Shown piece by piece: positions 48,969 to 59,500 of a DNA stretch of 64,000 nucleotides. The stretch spans positions 32,219,083-32,283,082 of the forward strand of contig NC_049903.1 in NCBI RefSeq assembly GCF_001411555.2. Reading direction: 5' to 3'. The stretch's first letter is position 1; every line of letters starts with the position of its first letter. The notes below the pieces were generated by a model. It made no database searches and was not told the origin of the DNA. It saw only the letters and a program-made list of their open reading frames with translations. The DNA is from Juglans regia (lineage: Eukaryota; Streptophyta; Magnoliopsida; Fagales; Juglandaceae). A program made the position numbers and the translations under genes.

Positions 48969-50086
48969 CATTCTTGTCCAGAATTTATTCACTCTAGAGT
49001 TCTTATAGATGCTGCTATGTAATTGTCATGTGATGGATTATGTACTTATCTTCTTTATGAATGAAGGTCTATTGTTTTCAAAAAATAAAAATAAGGTTGT
49101 TTGCTTTACTATGAGTATTATATATTTATCCTTTTATGTTGGTATTTTTTTTTTAGGAAGATGACGGTACTCAAGTTTTATTGATAACCCTCGCTTGTGA
49201 CGGAAAAATACGTGGTTACAACATCCAGACACATGAGAGTTATATATACTTATCTCTTGCGATAAACATGTTGCACACGATAAACGATCAGTTGTCACTC
49301 CATTATGTTGCACTCTTTTTATGTTGGTATGTGGAAAGAATGAAGACCCGATTCAGTTTTTGCTAGGAATTAGATACATTCTGATAAATTGTTGTTAATT
49401 TTTTTTTTTTTTTTAAGAAGAAACTATTGTTTTTGAAAAATGTATTGAAATAGCAGTGCCGAGAGATCTCAGGATTCAAGATGTAACAACTTGAAATGGC
49501 TGGGCCTGCTAGTTGGGCCTATTAATAGTAAACCCAATGGACCCACATGTTAAGCCCAAGAGGCCTAAGTATAATAGCTAGCGCGCTATAAGTTGGTTAA
49601 ATTAGGCTCGGCATGCATGTGCTACAGTGGTCTGTTTTGCTAACAATTAACCCGATTGTTTAAAAACTCCCAAAACGTACAGTTGCATGAAATCTGGGGT
49701 ACGTATCATTCATCTTATCATTATAATTTACAGAAATGATGATATTAAAGACCGGTTTGGATTGAAAAATGATTTTAATTTATATAATCTCATCTCATCG
49801 TTATAATTTTTTTAAATTTTTACATAAAATATAATAAATAATTATATATTTTCAAATTTCAAAATAATATTAATATTTTAATAATATTTTATTTTATTTT
49901 TAACTTTTATCTAAAATCATCTCCTCACATTTAACTTTTGACTAACACTTCCAAATATATACTGTACATCAACATGACCACTTTCCCAAAGTTGTTTAGG
50001 GGGTCCAAGTTACACTAGGCCAGCCCAGCTGTCCAGATTCGTCACTACCCCCAAAAAAATTGAAGTGCTGACTTGTGGGGGTATTT
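48969..50086. other. Intergenic DNA with a MITE relic
   Basis: A degenerate MITE lies at about 49752-49940 (left end AGACCGGTTTGGATTG, core ATCTCATCTCATCGTTATAA). T runs are at 49148-49155 and 49398-49414. No gene recognised. Confidence 0.45.
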
Positions 50087-50883
50087 TTCATTAATATCCG
50101 CTTCTTTTTTTTTTTTTTTTTTGAATATTCAAGCTTTCATCATTAATTTAGCAAATGTTGGATACAAAGAGGGATTCCCTCCATTGTTATGCTCTCCTGA
50201 GAGAGTTTTAGTGCATCCTTAGCTAAACAATGAGCCATACAATTTGAGTTTCTAGATATGTAATCAACCGAACCATACTCTAAATTCTGAAGTTCAACCT
50301 TGATGTCTTGTATAATCAATCCTACTGAGCTCCAGTCCTTTGCCTCTGAGTTGATATCTTTGACCACGTTGAGAGCATCACCTTCTAACATTACTCGTGA
50401 GATGCCTATCTGTTTACAAAGGAGAATTGCTCTTAGTGTAGCCATCGCTTCTGCAAGTTTGGCATCAGGAAAAATGCACCTTGATGATCTCAGGGTTGCT
50501 GTTACCCTTCCTTCCCAGTTTCTGATCACCACTCCCACCCCCATTTTGCTGTGTACTCGGTCGACTGAGGCATCCCAATTTGCTTTGTAAATGTTGAGTG
50601 GTGGAGGTCTCCAAGTAGTTAATCCAGTAGGTCTTCCAATGGTCAAGTCCACCTTCACCCTGTCATTGGCTTCTTTGAAGTCTTTGGTCGACTGAAGAGT
50701 TGCTTAGACTATCCGAGATGGGTTCTCAAACTTTCCTTCAAACAAAAAGACATTTCTTCTCCTCCACATGTAATAAGCTGTACAAGCAAACAGCTCTACG
50801 TCCTCTTCATTGAGTATTGCTATTACATGTTCCACTATCTCTTTGAAGGATTTGAACCCAACCTTCATTAATATCCGCTTCTT
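50087..50883 (-). mobile_element. 5'-truncated LINE (L1-type) insertion with 20-bp target duplication
   Basis: The sequence TTCATTAATATCCGCTTCTT occurs at 50087-50106 and again, perfectly, at 50864-50883. Between them, immediately after the left copy, is a T run (50107-50122), the poly(A) tail of a minus-strand LINE, followed by LINE ORF2 3' coding. The insertion is about 757 bp and was truncated at its 5' end. Perfect duplication points to a fairly recent event. Confidence 0.95.
50143..50863 (-). pseudogene. LINE ORF2 C-terminus (zf-RVT end and RNase H)
   Basis: The upper part (50863-50707) reads F-A-C-T-A-Y-Y-M-W-R-R-R-N as in the end of the zf-RVT region. A TAA at 50704-50706 interrupts it, then the frame continues to 50143. 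The RNase H fold is well seen: K-A-N-W-D-A-S-V-D, G-V-G-V-V-I-R-N, A-E-A-M-A-T-L-R-A, and V-M-L-E-G-D-A-L-N-V-V. The upstream endonuclease and RT were lost in truncation, so it is not a functional enzyme. Confidence 0.9.
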
Positions 50884-53800
50884 AAGTTTAACAAATATAT
50901 GACTTTAATTTGTATATTCTGGATCTAACGGGCACTACTCCCCCTTGTTAAAATATAATAAAGAATTTTAGAACGTTATTATGTACCTGATCCCATATAT
51001 TTACTATATTATAATAAGTAACTATTTAATTATAAATAGTAATTTTTATTATTTTTTTTGTTAACTTTTCTTATTTTCTCGTTAAGTCTGTTATATCATA
51101 TTTTATCAAAAGACCTTTAAAATTTTTAACTATTTAACGTGTAGCTCCCTTATATAATTTAATAAAAGATATTGTTTTACCAAAAGATCTTTAAAATCCT
51201 TAACTATTTGACGTGTAGCTTCCTTATAGAATTTAATGAATGATCATGTTTTATCAAAAGTTTTTAATAATCCCGCGATTAGATACTTTGCGAAAATTTA
51301 GATTTTTTTATCTTTCCTTAACTTTATATTTTCTTTTTTTCAGATAAATAAGTTACTGAATTTTTTTTTATTTAAATCATTCTGTCAAGTACACCCTAAG
51401 ATCATCCGGTACCATTCTCTTGTGTATGTATGTGTGTGTATATATATATATATATATGATATTTTATCAATTGGGGGTCGAATGAGCACTTGTGCAAGGC
51501 CCACTAAAGACCTATGGAACATTGAAGCCCACTATATTAAGAAAGAAGAGAGGAAGTGAGGACCTACAAATACAAGGAGTTAATGGACATGAAGTAAGGA
51601 GAGGAACATAGAGTTAAGAGGGGAAATAATATAAATCTGAGAGTGATGTGGACATACAGCCAAGAGATAGACTAGAAGATGAGAGAGAGGCAACAAGGGA
51701 GAGGGTCGACTTCATTTGGTGAGTGGAAGGGAAGAGAAGAACCAGAGAAAGCTCCCAACTCATTTTTATTAGAGAATACTCCATGGCCGGGACAACTATA
51801 TAGAGCTTAGTGAGGATGGGGAATTTGTACCAAACTCAACATATAATGGATTTTACACTCCAATATACCGTACACAATTTCAAAGGAATTGTTTTGCTAT
51901 GATCTACGAGCCGATTAATGAAGATTCAACTTTAATATATAGGAAACAAAACCACCTTGCTTCCATTTAATTCATAGGTAATATATATTTGCAAAGTAGC
52001 TGATCATGTAAGCTGTTAATTATTTTCCTAAATAAAATATAATTAAGGATGCACGAGCTAGCACGACATAATTGTTAGGATTTGAAGTAGTGGTGTTCAA
52101 GTACATGATGTCCCAAATTTGAAGAAAAAGTTTAATTTCTCTGAACATTTTAGTCTCCCTAAATTATTGAAAGTCTAGTAAAGGTCGGCTCATTAGAGTT
52201 TGCAGAAACTCTTTGGTCGTAATGAAGGGTAACATCAATGATGTTCTCAATTTTCTTTAGGGTAACTCGATGACAAATTCTACTGTTATGTCATCATTAG
52301 AATTTTAATGTTCAAGTTCAACCAATACTTTGAGAAAAAAAAAACAAAAACAATTCAACCAATATTACTTGGGTTTAGTTGGTGTTCAAAGTTTGTGATA
52401 AAGATTTTGTTTTACATCTGTCACTATTCACTCTCATATTTCACATTTGACGGTTTTTTCTTTACTTTTTTTTTATAGGATATTGAATATTAGATAATGA
52501 ATAATGACTGATAAAAAGATTTATTCTTGTGATAACTGTACGTAAATTTTGAAGGAAAAGTCTTTAAGAAATTTATGTCCTCTCTTATCTCTCTCTCTCT
52601 TTTTTTTTATTTGCAAGTAGATATAAACATTTAATTCGAACTATTTAATTATGTATTCTTATTTTATATAATTGCTAAATTATGTTTATCTCAGTTTCTA
52701 TTTCTTGATGATTCTATTAATTGTAACAACATTTGGTTGATATTAGTAGTCTAATCCATCTCAAAGTCCTGCAACAATATAACTCTAGCGCAAATTTTTT
52801 ATAAAAAAATAAATGTCATTATAAAAAATCATTTTTTTTTTCTATAAATGGGATAATAATTTCACTTTTGGCTGACTAATTCAACCCTAATAATTTCACT
52901 TTTGGCCTGTTATTTCGCTTCATTAAATGCAATGGACATGATCTTCAAAGGCGCATTTAAAGTCTTCTTAATGAAAATTCAAACTCCAAACTGGTGATCT
53001 GTATTAGACTACAAAATTTGTGGTTTTCACATGAGCTTGGAGTCTTTAATTAACAGCTTTCTGTAGTCTAACTTTTAATGACAACCATTCCCAACTTCCT
53101 TTTCCTTTCGTCCAAATGCATTAATTAAATGCAGAGACTGCAAACAAATTAACTGGCCGCGGCCTGGTAATTCAACGTTTTCATTCAAAGGCTGGAAATT
53201 TTAACCCAAAACATTGGTTTGAATGCTTTTCTTTTGGAACGCTGGCCATTCAACGTTTTGATTCAAAGAGTAGAAATTTGATCGAACCCAAATTATGAAA
53301 GTTGAATTTGTTGTACGAGCGTTAGTAGAAGGAGCCATATTATAGGATGCATGTATACACAAATGAGTACACATGACTATATACACGTCATCTTAGACAT
53401 GATGTAAACTTGATCAATTTCAATCAAGTTTGAAAAATCTCGATATCCTAGACTAGTCGTAAAGAATAAGAATTTATTTTTTTAAATAATGTGAGATCTC
53501 ATTCACTGATATCTTCATATCTCAATAGAGTATTACAATCATGATCTGGCATGGTTCAAGTCTCCCATTTTTAATTTGGATTGACTTTAGTATCATTTGT
53601 AACAATTTTCAAGTCACATATGGACCTATATTCTAATAGAAATAGCCAAAATTACAATTAGAGCTCTAATTTTTATAATTAATTAAGAATAATAACTTCT
53701 CATTTTCAAGTAATGCAAGATTTTGTTAATTATAATGCTCTCAACTCTAGGCCAGATAGGGGTATTACGTAAGAATCTCATCATATGTGCAATAATAATT

Positions 53801-54780
53801 TGTTTTGAGTTCTTTTTGGTGTATTCTACTAGTGTTATCAACAGCATGCAGCAAGTTCTAGCTATCACGTTCTTATGTATAAACAATATATATTAATTTC
53901 TTGTTGTTGAGAATGAATGCACCCCAAAGGAAACCAGGGGCCTTAGTACCTTTTAGCTCCCAGTCAAAAAACACGCTAGCAAACAGACTTCACTGCAGGA
54001 ATTTCTTTGAGAAAAGGGGGCAAAAGAAAGAAAAAGATTTTCCTCATTTTCACGCCAAGCCCACACCCCCCCTATATATATATATATATTCAAACAGATT
54101 CCCTCTATCGTCCTCTAGCTCTATCTGTGTTTCTCTGTCTGTCGACTGTCTCTCTCTGTATGGAATGGGTGGGCCATGAGTTTTAGAATTCTGATTCTGA
54201 ACAGAATCAAGATGGCCAACAAAAAGGGAAAGGGTAGGCCCTGAGAGAGCACCTAAAAAGCAACGCTGATTAGAAGAGTATCGAGTGCTTGGTTCCTCTT
54301 TTTACCTCACAGCTTCATTTCTCTTTTTGTTTTTGACCAAAGCCCCATTTCATTCTTGAACTTGTAAAAACTCTTGTGAGCATCCAACACTTGCTGCTGG
54401 TCATACTCAAGTAGTACCCACACGACACCCACAAAAGCTGGTATATATGGTCCAAAAGGTTGGGGGATCGTACGACTTCGTAAATTACACTAAATAGCAG
54501 CATGCATCAAATCTATGTGCATGGCTCATGCTGTCATGCACGTATATATATATATATATATATGTGAGATTATGTGCTTTGCTATATGGTCTTACAGTCA
54601 ACACAGCCTCTTTGAACAAAAACATTTGTTTCCTACCCGGCCAATCCTCTCTTTATCTTTTTCTTCAATGTCCTCTTTTACTTTTTCTCTTTTCCTCGCA
54701 TAAATTCATCAATAAATACTCCCTACAACCTAACCAACTGTCCCCTCTCCTCATAGATTTCCCTCCCTCCCTCCCTCCCT
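50884..54780. other. Intergenic DNA, no gene recognised
   Basis: It includes a 74-bp tandem repeat (51101-51261), TG/TA microsatellite (51427-51457), an imperfect direct repeat of TTCAACGTTTTSATTCAAAG (53173 and 53249), a TA run (54071-54088) and a TA run (54544-54562). 54090-54180 is CT-rich and resembles a 5' leader, but no convincing coding region follows it. Confidence 0.4.
51101..51261. repeat. Tandem repeat, period 74 bp, about 2.2 units
   Basis: Units start TTTTATCAAAAG at 51101, 51175 and 51249 and share TTAACTATTT(A/G)ACGTGTAGCT. The two full units differ at several positions, so this is older than the 39-bp and 40-bp repeats. Confidence 0.85.
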
Positions 54781-54855
54781 CTATTTGGGTTGAAATCTCT
54801 CTCTCTCTCAAACAGGAGGAACTATCATATTTTTCTCTATTGGGGAACAGATCAA

Positions 54856-55242
54856 ATGTCGAGAAACGCAACCAAAAGAGTGAGTTTCAGTCCGGATGTC
54901 AATGATAAGCCAAGCATCTTTCCCAAACATGGTGGTGGTACTAGAGTGGCTGGAGGGAGGAAAAGGGTCATTGGAATTTGGACTTTCAGGCTGCCCAAAG
55001 ACTCCTCAGGGTTTTCTTCTGTAGATTTTCTCCAGCGCCTGCAGGTCAAGGTGGTAAGAGCAATACGTTTTATGTCCATGAGAAGGTCTTCACGCAAGGT
55101 TTCCTCATCATTGGTCAGGTCACGCTCGGTATCAGATCCCATCGACTCCCATCGAGCTGAAGCCATAGAGGACTGCATCGAGTTCTTGAATTCTTCCTCC
55201 TGTTTGCAGCGTTCGAACTCAGTCTCTGCAAGTTCTTACTAG
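54856..55242 (+). CDS. Small basic plant-specific protein, 128 residues ('josephin-like' annotation group)
   Basis: A single-exon frame begins at ATG 54856. An in-frame ATG at 54790 would add 22 residues within the CT-rich leader and is less likely. The protein starts M-S-R-N-A-T-K-R-V-S-F-S-P-D-V, has a conserved G-I-W-T-F-R-L-P and F-L-Q-R-L core, an Arg/Ser-rich stretch R-R-S-S-R-K-V-S-S-S, and the end A-E-A-I-E-D-C-I-E-F-L-N-S-S-S, followed by Q-R-S-N-S-V-S. I recall similar short proteins labelled 'josephin-like' in plant annotations, but no Josephin catalytic Cys/His domain is visible, so that label says nothing about function. The upstream CT repeats (54766-54810) resemble a pyrimidine-rich leader. 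The frame is intact. Confidence 0.75.
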   Translation: MSRNATKRVSFSPDVNDKPSIFPKHGGGTRVAGGRKRVIGIWTFRLPKDSSGFSSVDFLQRLQVKVVRAIRFMSMRRSSRKVSSSLVRSRSVSDPIDSHRAEAIEDCIEFLNSSSCLQRSNSVSASSY

Positions 55243-56059
55243 AATTCAGGCTGGCTTGTCTTTTGAAAAGATGTATATGAAAAAGATTTCATGATTCATT
55301 GATCATAAACAAAGAGTACTGTACGATTCATTGATTATTAGTAAAACATTGTGCAAATTACGTCATTAATGTTGGACATGACAAATAGCAAGTAGCTAGC
55401 AAATTTTGTGCAAATCCTATATATATAGCTAGAGTGATCTGAATAGTAAGTGGGGAGACCTCACTAGCTTGTTCAATAATCTTTTTAAGACACAGCCTGC
55501 TGAGTCTTGGCTGGAATTTAACTTGGGACATAATATAGTGGATCGATGATCATTGTTCCAATCTAAAATCATTACCGAACCAGGAAGAAACAAAAAATAA
55601 AAAGATGGTGGATCAATTACACTGAAAATTACAGTATGATACTTCACCACCTCACAGCTCATAGACATGGACCATACCGAAGATGTCGACCCGTCTAATT
55701 TTCAAAGGAAAAGCCACTGTCAGGACCACTACTTGAAAATCATCGAATATCCCATTTGATACCAGCTTTTATTTCAATCTTTTGACCTAACAGTAGCTAG
55801 TACTGCCAAATATGCACAGGGGAATCCCATCCCTATAAGCTGCACTCTCTAATTCTGAATGCTTTCCAGGTACTATCTAGCTAGTGGGACACGAAAACCA
55901 ACCAGTTTAAGCAAGAGCAATTATTGTTTTAGCACAACAAAATGATAAAGGCAAATTACAGTAATAATTGTCTATCCAGTGATCAAATTTGGCACTCCAA
56001 TCCATTTGAGTTGGTTGGTCTGTTTCTAGATACATATGTCATGTTATACATGACCATGA
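55243..56059. other. Intergenic DNA, no gene recognised
   Basis: It includes the 3' flank of the small protein gene. Short open frames (55429-55668 minus, 55942-56136 plus) have no recognisable motif; the latter overlaps the TRM7 relic on the other strand. Confidence 0.4.
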
Positions 56060-56664
56060 TCAAGAATCCGAGGAGACCTTTTCGAGCTCTTGGATTCCAC
56101 GACTGGATGCTTTCATCAGTTCAAGAGCTCTCTTAGCTTGCAAGGAGGGGCAAGTGGGGGCTCTACAGGATCCAAGTCCTTGTAATTAAGCTCCATCGGC
56201 AGCTTTAGGTAACGGATGTGAACGGTCAGAATCATACCCAGAGAGGTCCCCGCAAGCTAGAAATGGGATATATATACACCTTTGGCCCTTCCAACCACCC
56301 ACTACAGCAACCATGAATGATGAAATAAGAAATATCATGATAAAATCAGGACCAGTATACCAACCAAATTAAATCCAGAAAGGAAGATGAAAGATTTGAG
56401 AATTTAGCTAGCTCCCCACTTAATTCGGAAATTCTTGTAAATCATCAAGGTTCAAGACAATTAAAATCCTGCATCAAGCAAGATTGCAACTCTTTGTGAA
56501 AGAAATACATCATACCTAACAGATACAATCATTCAGAATATCACATTACCTATATCATTTCCTCCATACGGACTTCCCACCTTTTCTAGTAGGCGATGCA
56601 GATTTTTTGGATTATAATATCCTTCACGAGGGGCATAATTCTCGCAAACTGCGCGCAAATGGTT
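56060..56664 (-). pseudogene. 3' remnant of a TRM7/FTSJ1-type tRNA 2'-O-methyltransferase gene
   Basis: Two old exons are visible. The first (56664 to about 56556) reads V-C-E-N-Y-A-P-R-E-G-Y-Y-N-P-K-N-L, then R-L-L-E-K-V-G-S-P, with an AG acceptor before it and GT after it. The second (about 56303-56060) contains W-L-E-G-P, then A-C-G-D-L-S-G-Y-D-S-D-R-S and ends E-L-E-K-V-S-S-D-S-stop. These match the C-terminal part of plant TRM7, which methylates ribose in tRNA anticodon loops in the cytosol. Frameshifts lie near 56648 (GCGC duplication), 56265 and 56130. The methyltransferase domain itself, expected further right, is not present, so this is a truncated dead copy. Confidence 0.85.
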
Positions 56665-57057
56665 CTGTATGAAAAAAATGAAAAGATATTAGCTAGTTTT
56701 GACTACAAATCTGCATAACATAAAGATGATTAAGATAACTAGGCCAGGTTTAACTCAAGAAATAGAGATGATGATCACCAAGATAATTTCAATGGACTGT
56801 ATGTTTCCGTATTGGACTGGATGATCAGTTTATAAAATCAATTTAATTAAGAATTTTATCCACATATTTTTTGGCCACTTGGAGAGAATTCATGATCATG
56901 AGAAAACAAGTCATGACATTCCCCAAATGGTGAAGTTCCAACTTCATAACTTCGGCTACAAAAGGTAAGGTCATTATAATTCTTAATTACCAGCTTATGC
57001 ATGTTAAAAATTTCAGCAGGCAAGATCTACAACTAACTACTTTGAGCAGTACTTCGC
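56665..57057. other. Intergenic DNA right of the TRM7 relic
   Basis: No upstream TRM7 exon is recognisable here; the sequence is non-coding on inspection. Confidence 0.4.
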
Positions 57058-57796
57058 TAGGGGTGTCAAATCGTGTTAACGGGTCGTGTTCGTATTGTGT
57101 CAAGGTATGTACGTTACACTTAATGGGTCAACACGAACACGATCCGTTAAGGATTTCGTATCAAAATTTTAAACCTGAACACGACACGGTAAGATAACGG
57201 GTTGACACGACATCACCCGTTAATGAATAAGAAATAAATTGACATGACGCGACACGACACGACCCGTTCCGTTTCAACCCGTTTACATTAATGGGTTAAA
57301 CATACATGATACGATACGACACGATCCGTTTGACTTAATTAATTTTATATAAATATTTAAATATAAATAATATCTATAAAAAATAAAAAACTAACTACAA
57401 GTCTAAAATTACAATCCAAACAAATATGATCCACACAATTTGTAATAATATTCATTATTAAAATTATGTCCCAAATATAATAAACAAAACATACAATGTA
57501 AATATATTAATGTTACAATCTAAAATATAATAAAAAATTAAAAACACAGATCTAAACAAATTTAGAACTTGAAGAAGGAAGTGGAGCGTCTTTGCCCTTT
57601 AGGTCTAAGGATATAAAGGTAAATTTAATTTTCTTAACGGGTCATAACGGGTTGAACCTTTAGTGACCCGTTAAGCAATCGTGTTTTAACGGGTCAATCC
57701 GTTTTGACTCAAATCCGTTAAGACTAAATCTTAATCCATTTTTATCGTGTCGTATTCGTATTGAATTAACGGGTCGTGTCACATATTATCATCCTA
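57058..57796. mobile_element. Non-autonomous hAT-like element, 739 bp
   Basis: The left end TAGGGGTGTCAAAT and the reverse complement of the right end (TAGGATGATAATAT) are imperfect inverted repeats. An 8-bp duplication with one mismatch flanks them (TACTTCGC 57050-57057, TACTTTGC 57797-57804). Subterminal regions carry many AACGGGTCGTGT/ACACGACCCGTT motifs in both orientations. The interior is AT-rich and non-coding. Confidence 0.85.
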
Positions 57797-58177
57797 TACT
57801 TTGCCAAACCTTGTGTTTTATATTATTGATATTTAACAAGGGGGCCGGGCCTAAGTTTGAATGGACAAAGGAGTATATGGACTTTTCCTCTGAACATCAT
57901 CATGAGATACAGGTATATGCCATATTCTATACCTGATCTATCTCATTCACGTCTCAATTGCTGACGTGGCACTGACTACCAACTTCATATGAATACAATG
58001 GAATGAGAATGGGCAGCTGTATCATATCTCAAGAAACTGACGACAATCTTGAAATAAGAATCACTTAGGTAAGACCCGTCCGGTCCACCCCAAAAACTTG
58101 GCCAAAAATTTAAATTAGAATCATTTCCAAAACTTGGAAAGAAATATTTTTTAAGAAGAAAAAAATAATTTAAATAG

Positions 58178-58257
58178 ATGATTTTGTGAAGAAAATAATT
58201 GATATTGTCCTAATTATATGATTTTGTGAAGAAAATAATTGATATTGTCCTAATTAT
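58178..58257. repeat. Perfect 40-bp tandem duplication, two units
   Basis: Units 58178-58217 and 58218-58257 are identical, starting ATGATTTTGTGAAGAAAATA. Confidence 0.95.
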
Positions 58258-58628
58258 CTAAGTAAAATTAATATTTTCTTATTATATTTGTACATATTTA
58301 TGTTATTAAGATAGTTCATCGCAATCAATATAGAATATGGAGTCGGATCCCCTTTGTTAGTTTGGATTTGCATCAATAAACAAAAAATTCAAAGCGAATT
58401 AGTAGATAGGCTTAATTATATATTTTGTATGCCTAGTCCTGTTTTCTATTAACTATTCCTTTGTTTATGACTTTTATCATGAGACTCACACAAGGTAATG
58501 CGATGACTTTATGACTTAATTTATGTGACCCACACATTAACGTTGTTGGTCTCTGCCTAATGATCTGAATATAAAGTTTTCATGATATAAGATTCACCAT
58601 GTATACTCTATGGTGTGTTCAATCAGCA

Positions 58629-58631
<3 letters not shown>

Positions 58632-58662
<31 letters not shown>
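58632..58662. repeat. (TA)n microsatellite
   Basis: About fifteen uninterrupted TA units. Confidence 0.9.
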
Positions 58663-58664
<2 letters not shown>

Positions 58665-59500
58665 CATGTCCATATGAGAAAGCTGCACTTAACATTAATC
58701 TTAAAAGTACCCGGCCGGGTTTGTTCGATCTGCATCTCAACTGACAAATATCTTCACGAAATCACTGATCTCCAATTAAGCTTTCTTTCCATGAATTACG
58801 AACGGAAAATGATATATAATTACAAAAGTCTCAAACCCAAGGCCGATTAGTTATATGATAAGATTGAGAACCTGTGGAATTTTTTGCAAACGTGTGAAGA
58901 ATTTTATTTATAAATCGGTGTATAAATAAGATATCAAATAAAATGTTTATATGACATAATTTAATTTAAAAAAAAATTAATATTCAAAATATTTCTTGTA
59001 CACGTATTTCTTGTCATATTTCATTTTGAATGATACAAAATTAGTCTCATGATATAATTTCTTAACTTTTTTTTTTACATGGATGAACAAAATTATAAAA
59101 TTATTATTGTAAAAACTTAAGAAAGGAAGTACTAATGACAACAGATGTTACGGATTTTGTTTAAAGAACAAATTTTTTTAGTACTCTTTTGTTTTCTTAA
59201 TTAATGGAAGAGTCAAAGTCTTAGATTGTCGAAACATATCGACACAGGTGCGTAGAGAACGTACACACGAGTACTCATTCAAAATTTTTAATTTTTAAGA
59301 GGGAGAGAGATTAGAATTAGTCAAATTTGCAGATGTAATTAGAACAACTTACATATTTTTGTGGAGATCCAAGAAAACACACCTTGATATATATTTGAAC
59401 TTGTACATCTAATTATTTTTTATTAAAGAATATAATACAAATAATTAAATAATTCTTTCTATCATCTTAAATTTTTAAAATAAATTGTTATTTTACATGG

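Larger units (their letters stand above)
57797..59500. other. Intergenic DNA, no gene recognised
   Basis: It holds a 40-bp tandem duplication (58178-58257) and a TA microsatellite (58632-58662), both listed separately. The rest is AT-rich. Confidence 0.4.

Noticed and set aside
53901..54179. Possible gene start after a TATA run and CT-rich leader near 54.07-54.17 kb
   Set aside because: No conserved coding region follows; the open frame crosses the TA microsatellite and the short later frames have no motif.
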